The position numbers and the translations under genes were made by a program. DNA of 64,000 bases from Crocodylus rhombifer (lineage: Eukaryota; Chordata; Crocodylia; Crocodylidae), in NCBI GenBank assembly GCA_038503035.1, contig JAVSML010024427.1, positions 48,424 through 112,423 on the forward strand. Direction: 5' to 3'. The notes below the pieces were generated by a model. It was given only the letters and a program-made list of their open reading frames with translations. It was not told where the DNA came from and searched no databases. This document shows positions 1 through 10,736 of the stretch, one piece after another. Position 1 is the stretch's first letter, and the number at the start of each line of letters is the position of its first letter.

Positions 1-560
1 AATAATTACCCTTTGCTTGCAGCTATTGAGTCAGTTATTTATCCACCTTGTAGTAGTTTTTATCTAGCCCACATAATTTGTTTATGAGACGGTTATGTGC
101 AACCTTGTCAAAAGCCTTACTGAAGCCGAGATGCACTATATCCACTGCATTCCCTTCATCCACTCAAGTAGTTACTATGTTAACGAAGGAGGTCAAATTA
201 TTTGATACTGTTTTTCATAAATCCATGCTGGCTGCTTGTGATCAGCCTTTACTCCCTCCATATGCTTGCAAGTGGCCTTCCTTAGGATATGCTCCAGTAA
301 CTTCCCAGGATTGAGGTGAGGCTAACCAGTTTATAGTTCCCTGGGTCCTCTTTTTTGCCTTGTACAGAAGGGAAATATGTTCACCCTTTTCCAGTCCCCT
401 GGTACCTGGCCTGCCCCCATGGCTTCATGAAAATCATTGCCAAGGGCTCCAAGATCTCCATGGCCAGTTCCTTAGTACCCCGGGATGAAGTTCATCCAGC
501 CCTGCTTGTTGCAGTGTTTGATTAACTCATTAATCATTTCTAGATCTTGCTTTGACAGCG
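1..560 (-). repeat. Old CR1-like LINE fragment
   Basis: The - strand shows a decayed CR1 reverse transcriptase segment. The + strand carries the reverse complement of phrases found in the younger CR1 copy: a cttgtcaaaagcctt block, a ccatgctggctgc block and a gggtcctcttttttgccttg block. No intact frame remains. The boundaries are approximate and the left edge is cut by the window. Confidence 0.6.
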
Positions 561-769
561 ATCCCTGCTGTGAATAGAGAGGCTATGCATGAATGAATGT
601 ACCCCCACAAGACACTGGGGACACAGTGCTGTTATCTCTGGATGCAAGGGGGGCTGGAGAGCCACAAGTAACTTGCTCGGAGTTCTCCCCCTGGCAAAGC
701 CAGAAATGGAGCTCAGCTCTCCTAAGTCCCAGTGCAGTGCTGTTAACTCCCAGACGTGATGCTTTCTTA

Positions 770-2422
770 GTTTCATAGTTGGTCGGGTTGGAAGGGACCT
801 GAGCAGATCATCTAGTCCGACCCCCTGCCATGGCAGGAAAGAGTACTGGGGTCAAACGACCCCAGCAAGGTGTTCGTCCAGCCTCCTCTTAAAGACCCCC
901 AGGGTTGGAGCCAACATCACTTCGTTTGGAAGTTGGTTCCAGATCCTAGCCAGAACTGTGAAGTCGTGCCTCCTGATGTCTAGTCTGAATTTACCCTCTG
1001 CCAGCTTGTGACCGTTACTCCTGGTCACTCCTGGTGGTGCTCGGGGGAACAGGGACTCCCCCAGTGCCTGCTGGTCCCCTCTGACTAGATTGTAACAGGT
1101 CACAAGATCCCCCCTCAGCCTTCTCTTGTGGAGGCTGAACAGGTTCAGGTCCCGCAGCCTCTCCTCGTAGGGCCTACCCTGCTGCCCCCTGATCATACGA
1201 GTGGCCTCCTCTGGACCCTCTCCATGCTGTCCACATCCCTCCTGAAGTGCGGCGCCCAGAACTGGACACAGGACTCCAGCTGCAGCCTGACCAGTGCCGC
1301 ATAGAGGGGGAGGATCACCTCCTTGGACCTGCTCGAGATGCATCTGTGGATGCACGACAAGGTGCGGTTGGCCTTCCTGACTGCCTCCCCACACTGCCGG
1401 CCCATGTTCATCTTGGAGTCAGTGATGACTCCCAGATCCTTTTCTGCCTCTGCACTGCTGAGAAGGGAGTTCCCCAGCCTGTAGGTATGGTGCCGGTTCT
1501 TCCTCCCCAGGTGCAGCACCTTGCACTTGTCAGTGTTGAATCCCATCCTGTTCTTGTCCGCCCGCCCCTGTAACCTGTCTAGGTCTGATTGCAGCCTATT
1601 CCTCCCTTCTAGTGTGCCCACATCCCCCCACTTTAGTGTCATCAGCAAATTTGAACAGGGTGCTTTTTACCCCCTCGTCCAAGTCACTGATGAAGATGTT
1701 GAACAGTGCGGGCCCGAGGACCGAGCCCTGGGGGACCCCACTGCCCACATCCCTCCAGGGTGAGAAGGACCCATCCACCACCACTCTCTGGGTGTGGCCC
1801 TCCAGCCAGTTGGTGATCCAATTGACTGTGTGGGTGTCTACACCACAGCCCCCCAGTTTCTTAATGAGAACAGGGTGAGAGACAGTGTCGAAAGCCTTCC
1901 CGAAGTCCAGGAAGACTACGTCCACTGCTACCCCTGCATCTAATGATCTGGTGACCTGGTCGTAAAAGGCCACCAGGTTGGTCTGACAGGACCTGCCACT
2001 GATGAACCCGTGTTGGTTGCCCCTAAGCATGGCCTCCCCTGCTGGCCCCTTGTGGATGTGTGCCAGAATAATTCTCTCAAAAAGCTTACCCAGGACTGAG
2101 GTAAGACTAACTGGGCTATATTTTTCCGGGTCCTCCTTCCTCCCCTTTTTGAAGATGGGGACCACATTGGCCCTCTTCCAGTCCTCTGGCACCACACCTG
2201 AGCACCACGAGTGCTCGTACAGCCGTGCCAGGGGTCCCGCAATGACCGCAGCTAATTCCCGCAGCACTCGGGGGTGGAGATCGTCCGGACCAGCTGATGT
2301 GAATACATCCAGTCCCCGCAGACGTTCCCTGACTAGATCCTCCTTGACCCTTGGCCTGGGTGCGCCTCCCCTGCTTCCCTGTTTCCTGCCGCTGTTTTCT
2401 GCATCCAAAGTCACAATCTTTT
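770..2422 (-). mobile_element. CR1 LINE, 5'-truncated, with reverse transcriptase relic
   Basis: Chicken-repeat-1 type non-LTR retrotransposon on the - strand. Its 3' end is the tttcatag stretch at 770-780. The - strand frame 1596-2414 (272 codons) keeps RT motifs: [10 protein letters not shown], the VVPEDWK and VPIFKKG strings, [31 protein letters not shown] and the catalytic FADD. The rest of ORF2 is spread over two other - strand frames (1193-1648 and 852-1394), so at least two frameshifts inactivate it. ORF1 and the 5' end are missing. Confidence 0.93.
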
Positions 2423-2779
2423 AAGCTCTAGGACTACTAGAAAATTGAGGAATTACTGTCTGAAAAACAAGAGTTCTGGAATGCTATTGCTGAAATTAAG
2501 CATTTTAGCCCCTTCCACACCAGCTTGGGAGGAAGCAGAGTCTAATGACCAGAGGGCGCGATGGGGAACTCAGTATGCCAGGTTTTGTTCCTGACTGCCA
2601 CTGACATGGAAGAATTTGCTGATGCCATCACTGTCAAGGTTAGCTTCTTAAAATGAGCCACCTATTTGAGCGCCCAGTAGGTAGTCTGATTTTCAAAGGT
2701 TACCAATCAGGTCGCTGTATTGCACGTATTTATGGCCCTCCGTGCATGAGAAGCATTGTCTGAGAGGCTGAAGTTTTTG

Positions 2780-3480
2780 AATCATTGGTCAGGAACTTAG
2801 GATTCGGGTTTATGGTAGATAACCAACTGAGGGTGAGCTCCCAGTACAATGTAATGCTAGGCACAATGTATAAACAGGGAAATATGTTGAATAGAGAATT
2901 GGTGCTTACCTCTGCACATGATGTTAGTGAGGCAATTGCTGGCGGCTCTGTCCAGTTCTGGTGTCCACCCTGTAAAAAAGGACGTTTGTTAATTAGGGAG
3001 GGCTCAAAATATGATTCAAGGTCTGGAAAGCTTGGCTTATGGGAAGAGACTAATGAAGCTCAATCTATTTATCTCATTCAAGAGAAAGATAGAAGATGAC
3101 TTATTCTCCGTCTCCAAGTAAATATATGGAGGTTCCTGAAAATGAAGGGCTCTTCCTCCAGCAGACATCTAGCAGCCTGAAGCAGAGGCAATTCCAGTGT
3201 TTGGAAACGGAAGGTCAATACATTCAGGCTGGAAATAAAAGTTGGGTTACAATTAGCCATTGGAACAACTAATCAGGGGATACAGTGAATTCTTGAAGCC
3301 CTTAATGCGGGGCTAGATGCTTTTCTGAAAGATGCACTTGTTCAAGCACAAGTTGGAGTCTGGAATCATTGGATAAAATTCCCTGGCCTAGATGGAATAG
3401 ATTAGGTGATCATAGTGATCGCTTTGGGTTGGATTAGATGATCATAGTGATTGCTTTGGGTTTGACAATTTGTAAAACTC
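2780..3480 (+). repeat. Degenerate CR1/L2-like LINE 3' region
   Basis: The + strand shows a diverged LINE 3' part: a pattern like the 'VTVDNQLR' relic after RT at about 2790-2870, and a 3' end with two imperfect copies of 'ggattagatgatcatagtgat' style sequence at about 3400-3465. The open frame 2785-3099 belongs to it. Class and edges uncertain. Confidence 0.45.
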
Positions 3481-3629
3481 TCAAGTGACAGGCTGTACAG
3501 GAAGTAAACTGTATTGCTGTTAAGCAAATCTTTATAGCCATAAAAGTTGTTGTCTGTGTGAACTAAATCACTACAGAACCACGTGTGTTGACACCCATGA
3601 AAGTGAATTTATGCATTCTTTTGTTCTAG

Positions 3630-3808
3630 TTGCCTTGAATTTCCAGACCCCAGGCAACGAAATGGACCTCTACCAGGGCAGATTCCAGGACAATGGCTTT
3701 TCGGGGTACATCCTAAAGCCTGAATTCCTTCGGGACGTGGACACCACATTCGATCCAAAATCGATTGTGGAAGGAGCATGGTGGACGCAGAAGAAACTGG
3801 TGGTTAAA
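3630..3808 (+). CDS. PLCD1: PLCD1 exon: end of Y box and start of C2
   Basis: The acceptor is ttgttctag at 3621-3629 and the donor is gtaagaat from 3809. The exon starts with two bases of a split codon and then reads [19 protein letters not shown] and [13 protein letters not shown], 59 whole codons. This is the last strand and helix of the TIM barrel and the linker into C2. The preceding exon, which should end at the GCQ-type motif, is not found in the 3.6 kb to the left. Confidence 0.95.
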
Positions 3809-6800
3809 GTAAGAATCAGATCTGGTAAAGTGTAACAGCCGCAGAAACCCTGGTTGCTTCTCTGAATCTGAATTTTGCCACATGGGCTCACAGAGAACAG
3901 AACCTGCCCTGGTCTCAGTTCATCAAGGCAGTCAAGCACTTGCTTTTGTCCTGTTGACTTTAATCTGAATTAAGACCCCCTGTGAGCAAACCTCCTAAAG
4001 GCAATGGGACCACTTGCAAAGCCGCATACAAGTTTTGCAAAGATTTATGCATGTTCTTTGCTTTAGGCACGGGGTATGTATGAAGGGGCATATTCAGCAT
4101 ATGTAGAGTGAAACCAATGTGTAAGTCTTAGCAGAACTGGGGTGTGTGGCACTGTAAGCTTGCCAGATGAGGGGCATAAATGTAGTTTTCTTCTTTGGGA
4201 TCCTGTGGCTGCCAAAATGCAAATAATAATGAACAGGGTGGCAGAATTGAGAATCATACACCCCTTTTTTCAATGATGTCAGCGTTGCACGGTGTGAGAT
4301 AAAAGGTGGGACGTTCATATTGCCTGACTGTTACAGTCGCAAACATGTATTTGGCCATGAGGCATCACTTGCTCCTGGGTATGACCTGAGTGCAAGGGGA
4401 GGCACAGAAGTCATTCCCTGCCCTGTCTCCAGTGGGACATTGTGCAGAGGACGAGGTCCACCCTGCTCTTGTCACCACTTCCACCAAAGCCACCATCATC
4501 ATAAACAAACTAGGCCAGCTGTGACACATCCTGTATCCCTGAAGGCTGCAGTCCAAAGGAAAATGATGACAGTTGTCCAAATTGAGCCCTGTCCCCAATG
4601 CATGGGATTTTTCTCTCCTGCAGATCATCTCTGGCCAGCAGCTGCCCAAGGTGAACAAAAGCAAAAACTCCATTGTGGATCCCAGGGTCACAGTCGAGAT
4701 CTACGGGGTTCAGCAGGACAGCGACAAGAAACAAACCAGGGTCATTGAAAACAACGGTAAGGGGGAATTCAGGCTTGTGGAGCAGTCCAAGACATTGTAA
4801 TTCACACCTAGCCCACCATCTAAATACGCAGAGGTGGGGCAGAGGCAGCAATTTGTCTCCCACAAGACAGCCAGGCAGCAGGCAGCCGACAGGTCCCCCT
4901 CCACCTTCCTCACAGGGGTAGGAAAGGGCACTCCTCTTGGCAAACACACACAAAGGCTGTGGTTTTTTTGTTTGGGATCCAAGCCAAGCATATGAAAAGA
5001 CATGCACATTTTCTCCAGGGCTATGAACATGTTCCTCTTCCTCCTTTCCTGTTTGAGACTTCAATCAGGGGACGTGGCTGGGCTCCAGCCATTCGTGCCC
5101 ATCTCCTCTTCTGTTTTCTAATCTAGTTCTGCCCCACGCTTTTCCAGTCGCAAGGCCGCATGATTTTCATGGCTGGCAAATGCTCCTGAGCTCCTGTTGT
5201 CTGCAGTGAGTTTACTGGCAGGGATGTTCACAGAAACGGCGAGTTTCAAGTGAACGCTGAAGCACGGGATGTGAATCTCAGGTCTGTAGCAGTGAGCATT
5301 TGAATTGGAAAGTGGACCACAGGCGGTAAACTCATTAGAAGCTCTGTCCCGCAAGGCCTGGAGGTCCAGAGTTGTTGGAGTTAGGAGCTAGATCCAGTGT
5401 AAAACTTAAGAGCACCCAGTTGTCATCCTGCCGGCGGCACTTCTGGACATGTGCAGAAGTTCCCGACACATCTGCATCTCAGCAGCAGTGTACCCCGTCC
5501 AGCAAAGCCTCAAGTACGTCCCCTCCACTCGCTCCAAACCTTGAAATGTGCCTGTGAAAATGTTCCCGGGATGTCCCCAGTGTCCTTTGTCCATTGCTCT
5601 AAAGACCAAGGTCTTGAAAGGGATGCTCCTGAGTGTCTTCACCAGCTTACTGCTGGGTTTGGAGCACACATGTGAGGAACAGATCATGCTCAGAGTACCC
5701 ATGCCCAGTGTACCCATGTCCTAAGGCAACTTTAGGCATGACCTTGTTCAACATTAAGCAACACTGAGCAACCTTCTGCCCGTGCCATCAGTTGGCCAAG
5801 TCCGCATGGTAATAACACATGGGAGGTTGCTCTCAGCAGTCGCTCCCCAGCTCTGGCGCATCCTCTGTCTCGAGGCCCACGTGGACATCTTTAGGTAGTG
5901 CTGGGAGACCTTCCTATTTGGACAGGTGTTTAACAAAAAAAGCTAACCTGAGATATTGTGTTGGGGATTTCTGTCTTGTGTCACAGCTCTAGTTGCCTTT
6001 TAAGATGTTTTGTTCTCTTGTTTATTCTCCTGTTCTGTGTTATTCTGGTCATTTATTGTAAGCCAGCTTGATCCTTTGTTGGGAAGAGTGGCCTATACAT
6101 CCAATAAATAAGCAAATATAATTAATCAGTCTGGGCACCACCTAGACAGCAGCAGGGCTTGTGGGTTGCGATTTTGGAAGTCAGCTCCTCTGTTTCACCT
6201 GATCGTGCTTTAAGCAGCGATGAGCATGGGCTCGTGATGCAAAAGGGGACAGGGATTTTCTGAGCATCCGCTGCCCAGTACATGTGCACGTTCCTACCCC
6301 GTGGTCAAAGAAAGCCAGCCCGCGCTAAGGTGTCCCTCAGTGAAAGATGGCTAAGCTGCCATGGCTTAGTTATTTCCCACGGGGCAAGAGTGTGCAAACA
6401 CAGAGCAGCTGACGTACCATGAAGCTCCTTTCCCATTTATCTCGTAACAGCTTACTTGTTCTTCTGTCAGTCCTCTAAGTCTTTCATCATATTTTTTCCC
6501 ATTGTTGTCTAAATATCTGGCTTCGAGTGTCTTCCCTCAAAGTCAGTAAGAGTTCACCACCCCAGAGGAATACTTAGCATCTTACAGGAGTGAGTCTTAG
6601 ATCAGGGAACACATTAAATAGGAGCTGAGGGTCTCCAGCATTTCTGGCTATTAGATCAGTACCATGTGGTGACCATAGGGGACAATATTCAGCCTTTGCT
6701 TTTGGTACCTGTAAGTCCCCCCAACAGCTGACTGCATTGCTTTGGGGCTAAGGGTGTCAAACCAGTTTTGGTACGGTAGGCAACTTTCTCTTGGCCTCCC

Positions 6801-9800
6801 ACAAGGTGTGAACAGGCTGAGTGCTCTAGAGCTTTTAGGTGTTAATTAAAAGGGCTGTTCTGACCTGAGCTATCAAGGGAATTGGTCTTCATAAACAAGC
6901 TGTGGGGCTATTTGTTCAACCTTTTCACTGCGATGTACTATCAAACGATCATATCATGCAGCGGTGCACACACCCATGTGGTAAGAAGGTACATCCTATA
7001 GCATGTTGACTATCTTGGAGGAAAGAGGCACTCCCAGCTGATCTCATCTAGGAGTCAACAAGTTAACACCCAAAAGGAGACATTTTCAGAGGCACACAAT
7101 AGATTCCCAGCATCCACTGAGAGCCTACGGGGCTGTCTAAAATGTCCTTCTGAAGCCAAAGAAATCCGTCTTACTCATTTAGATATATTTTACACTGATG
7201 TCAGCTCACAGATTTTATTGCAAGTCTTACAATCATTTCGTTTTTTACTTAAGATCCCAGCACTGGGACTCCTGGGATCCATGCAAATCTCTGCTTTCGT
7301 TAAAAGCGTTTTTATGCAGTTTTTATCCCTCATTTTTGCAGACTTTATAAAGGCCTGCAAATATATCCAGAACATATCTTTAAGCCTGAAAGTGTATCTT
7401 AAAGACCCAGAAACAAGGCAGCAAATAGAAAGCATCCCCATGTTTATTGTTTTCTGGCTATTTTTAAATTAATCTCATGGTGGTTTTTGTGATTCTGGCT
7501 CGTGACTGGAGAACACTTGGAGCTGCTGATGCTGATGTTGGTTCAGGAACAAAGGGGTTAAGGAATGGGTTTGCACAAGTCTACATATCCAGGCAGTCTT
7601 CATCTTTTGAGAACAGACTGAACTTGGACTAGCCACAAAGCCTTCCTTGGTGAAGCCTACAGAGTCATCCAGCAAACCAGGGGTATTTAACAGCGGCTCT
7701 CATTCAGGAAAGGCTGAGCCCAGCCCTGCTGTAATCTCACCTCCTGTGCATGTTACTGAGGACACCGCACCCAGGAGGCTTGAGTCCTCTGCCTGCCTTT
7801 TTAGAGGAGGCTTCAGACCAGATCCACCTGCGTGGCTCCCTCCCTGCCGAGGATGGTCTCTCGGGAGTGACTCTTCGGCATCGCAAGAATAAACCTGGGT
7901 GATCGAGACAGCACTAAGCCTTCTGCTCATTCAGACGGTCTTGAATGGAAGTCCTTCCTCATTAAAGCTGTTGCTTGCTTTGTGACAAACTCAGCTTTGA
8001 TTGTGCATTTTACCAGGTCGCATATTTCCCGGCACTAGCAGCAATCTGGCTGCACCTGGCCCTTATTTAAACAACCCCAAATGCAGTCGGGGACCAGATA
8101 CAGGGCTTGGGTGAAAGACTGATCTCTGATCTCTGTTGCGTTCCTTGAGTTGATCTGGGATATTGCTGTTCAGTGCTGGATCCTGCAGCTTTGTTGTCAC
8201 CTGAGTAACCCCTTGACACGAACACGTGGCAAGGGGTAACGCTGCTAACTCTCACGTGCAAATCCGAGGCCTCTGCTAGGGCCGCAGCCCCACAGAGCAG
8301 ATACTCCCTTTGCTGCACACCACGGAGTCGGCCCACTGCAAGGGGGCTGCTGCAGGGTACTAGAGAGAGCAGGGCAATGCCACATGGGCGAGAGAGATGT
8401 CCTGGAGGCTGAGGGGCACTGGGAACCCAGGTCTGGTTAGACATGCTAGAAAAGGTCCGCTTGCTTGCTTCTAGGAAATGATTTTGTGGTTTGCCTGATT
8501 GCAATGAGTTTATGGATTCATTGGGTGAAATCTGAGCTCCATCTGAGACTCCCATTGACTTCAGCAGGGCCAGGATTTTACACCTGGATGTTAAAGCCAG
8601 TCGGCTCCTTTGGCTGGTCTTCCGGTCAAACTGCACCGCTGGGGCAAAAAGGGAGCTGTCTGAAGGACACCAAGCAAGGCTCAAACTGCATGTCTCCCTC
8701 TGTTTTCTGCTCCTTTTCTCTTTCCTTGTTCAGGGTTTAACCCCATGTGGGATGAGGAGTTCCAGTTCAACATTGACGTCCCTGCGCTTGCCCTGGTCCG
8801 TTTTATGGTGGAAGACTTTGACGTGTCAACCAAGAATGACTTTATTGGGCAGTATACCCTGCCCTTCGCCAGCCTACAGCAAGGTAAGGAGCCGTGTGGG
8901 AAGCAGAGCCTGGTCGGAGCTGCCCAGGCTGCTGGGCCCTGGCGCGCTACAGCGCCTTGGACAGAAGAGCAGCCCGGGGTGTCCCAGGCTCTCCACTGTG
9001 ACCATGGGGCCGTTTCCTCTCTCGGTAGCTGCCTTTGTTGTTTCTACGTCTGTGTTTGAAGCCGATCTCCCTAGACCAGGCTCGCTTGGCTTTCGGAGAC
9101 TGCCCATGCTGGGCTTCAGGGTCCGGTAGGTCCCATTGCGCTGACCGCTGAAGGACGTTGTCACCATTTTGAGGACCCGGTAATACCCAGCGACAAAGCG
9201 TACAGGGGGTTCCCGCACACCTGGGTACCCCGGCAGCCGCTGGAAGCAGGATGTGATTTTAATTTAGTCTGAACGGCTTTAACTTCAGACAGCGGAGGTA
9301 AAACAGACCAACTTCTGATTGGCCTGTCTGTAGTTTCACATTTAACTGCTCGCAGAAACCCGGGCCCCGCAGGAAATGAGCCCTGTAAAGTCAGGTCTCT
9401 GCTGTTTGAGTCAGCACACAGCTCGGGCCAACTTTTCAGCTGCAGCATAAAACCCAGGATGTGAATGGATGTGGTTATGCATGATCTCCTATAGTCTAAA
9501 GGTGCCAGACCTGAATTTTTGGGTCTTATTGAAGCTCTGACAGTTGTAGTCCTATCAACTTAATGCCCAGCACAAGCAGAGCTGGACAAAGGGACAAATA
9601 CAGACTTTAAAATCAGCTTATATTATTTGTTGGCTGTAGGGAAGCAATGACTAACATAGGGTCCTAGGATTTGGGAGCTGGCTCTCCCACTGGCCACGTG
9701 ACAAGCCCAGCACCTCTCGCTGAGATCTCTCTGATCCATCCTGGTCCACGGGGCACGAGCACCTTAGTGTTTCTCAGTGAACTCTGTGGCTGGAGGGGCT

Positions 9801-10189
9801 GTAGGAAAGTAAAACTTTGTTGTGGGCTGTACGATACCATTGTAGTGTACTACAGTACAGTGCCTTATTTGCTGTATTTGGCCTGTTGTTAAAGGTGGGG
9901 GATGAGGGAAAATGGGGGACTAGGAAATGAAAGTTGGAAGGGGTGGCTACCATTCTTGAGCGCTGTCATAGCCTTGTCTAGAAAAACCAAGGGACTAACT
10001 TCCATCTTTACATTCATTGTATGAGAAGCATGCGGAGCCAGCGAACCCTTCAGCCACTGGAGCTAAATACCTGTGCCTCTGTATCTTCTCATTCCAGGCT
10101 ACCGCCACATCCATCTCTTGAACAGAAACGGAGACCCACATCCATCTGCCACGTTGTTTGTGCACATTAGGATTCAGGACAATTATTAA
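3630..10189 (+). CDS. PLCD1: PLCD1 3' part: phospholipase C delta-1, last four coding exons (partial gene)
   Basis: PLC-delta-1 hydrolyses PIP2 to IP3 and diacylglycerol at the inner plasma membrane in a calcium-dependent way. Four exons are placed: 3630-3808, 4624-4756, 8734-8883 and 10098-10189. All junctions are GT-AG and the phases agree, giving 554 nt and ending in TAA at 10187-10189. They encode the end of the catalytic Y box ([17 protein letters not shown]) and a C2 domain ([54 protein letters not shown]). These strings match PLCD1 more closely than PLCD3 or PLCD4, as I recall the family. The PH, EF-hand and X-box exons lie left of the window. Convergence with VILL supports the paralogue choice. 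Confidence 0.95.
3809..4623 (+). other. PLCD1 intron
   Basis: GT-AG intron of 815 bp. I see no gene or recognisable repeat in it; open frames here do not resemble proteins. Confidence 0.8.
4624..4756 (+). CDS. PLCD1: PLCD1 exon: first half of C2 domain
   Basis: The acceptor is tctctcctgcag and the donor is gtaaggg after 4756. The exon encodes 44 codons plus one base, starting [16 protein letters not shown] and holding the IVDP segment of the first calcium-binding loop region and VTVEIYGV. It joins in phase to the exon at 8734. Confidence 0.95.
4757..8733 (+). other. PLCD1 intron
   Basis: GT-AG intron of about 4 kb splitting the C2 domain. The only repeat-like piece I recognise is a LINE/SINE-style tail near 6030-6115. 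The short open frames are not conserved-looking. Confidence 0.8.
6030..6115 (+). repeat. LINE/SINE-like 3' tail
   Basis: The pattern gtaagccagcttgatccttt then gggaagagtggcctata and aataaataag resembles 3' tails of reptile retroposons. Classification is a guess from the pattern. Confidence 0.3.
8734..8883 (+). CDS. PLCD1: PLCD1 exon: C2 domain core
   Basis: The acceptor is ttccttgttcag and the donor is gtaagg from 8884. It encodes [12 protein letters not shown], the [14 protein letters not shown] strand and the STKNDFIGQ calcium-loop motif, ending SLQQ plus one base. The acidic residues of C2 calcium loops 2 and 3 (VEDFD, KND) are present, so the domain looks able to bind calcium. Confidence 0.95.
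8884..10097 (+). other. PLCD1 last intron
   Basis: GT-AG intron of 1.2 kb. The open frames that read through from the preceding exon past 8883 are intron read-through, because the donor at 8884 and the acceptor at 10097 fit the protein family exactly. No other feature seen. Confidence 0.8.
10098..10189 (+). CDS. PLCD1: PLCD1 last coding exon and stop
   Basis: The acceptor is ttctcattccag. The exon encodes the closing C2 strands [23 protein letters not shown] and RIQDNY, then TAA at 10187-10189. It ends one or two residues beyond mammalian PLCD1, which stops after the IQD/LQD motif as I recall it. Confidence 0.95.
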
Positions 10190-10539
10190 ATGCAGCCAAG
10201 GAGCCCAGCTTTCAAATGCTAATGGATGCTGCTGTAGCTCCAAAATGAACCCAAGGTGCCCTTTCTTCTGCTCCAGGAACTCATCAGTGCCTTCCCTGGG
10301 ATGAAGCAGTGCTTTATAAAGCCCCTAAGGCTGTTGTGAATACTTTGTAAGCTCCAGTCCCAATGATGAAAGTAGCCTGACATTTCTGTTCTGATTTTTT
10401 TTCCAATGATAATTTGGTAACTATTTGACAAATCAAATTTTAGTTGTAATGCACCTTAATTCCTTTGATTTTTAGGTCTATTTCTAAAGAGAGGTGTGGG
10501 ATTTTTAATAGCATTTCAAATCTAGGAAGAGACAAGGAT

Positions 10540-10652
10540 ACTTCATAGATTCCTAGAGATTTGGGCTGGAAGGGACCCCGGAGGATCATCGAGGCCAGCT
10601 CCCTGCCCCAGGGGCAGGAAGTCAGCTGGGGTCATAGGATCCCAGCAAGATA
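10540..10652 (-). repeat. CR1 3'-end fragment
   Basis: It begins tcatagattcctagag and continues with ctggaagggaccccgg and a gatcatcgaggccagct block, the standard CR1 3'UTR seen also at 770-900 and 35497-35640. It lies in the PLCD1 3' region. Confidence 0.8.
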
Positions 10653-10730
10653 ACTGAGCTTTGTTTCATCTGATGTGACCCTTGCAGCCTTGATATTGAA
10701 AAGCTGCACAGCCAAACACCATCTAGGCGA

Positions 10731-10736
10731 AATAAA
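10731..10736 (+). terminator. Candidate PLCD1 polyadenylation signal
   Basis: AATAAA 542 bp after the PLCD1 stop. A second AATAAA lies at 11182-11187. Which one is used cannot be told from sequence; if either is used, the 3'UTR includes the CR1 tail at 10540-10652. Confidence 0.35.

Noticed and set aside
2545..2572. Eight codons (MGNSVCQV) resembling the PLCD1 WN-GCQ-VALNF motif, ahead of the exon at 3630
   Set aside because: The frame has stops just upstream, the donor phase does not join the exon at 3630 (which needs one extra base), and the surrounding DNA does not resemble the Y box. Judged chance.
2785..3099. 104-codon + strand open frame
   Set aside because: It lies in a degenerate LINE 3' region and shows no protein family beyond LINE-like remnants.
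8465..9129. Open frames overlapping and extending past the PLCD1 C2 exon
   Set aside because: They are either other frames or intron read-through; the splice sites at 8733/8734 and 8883/8884 fit the family exactly.
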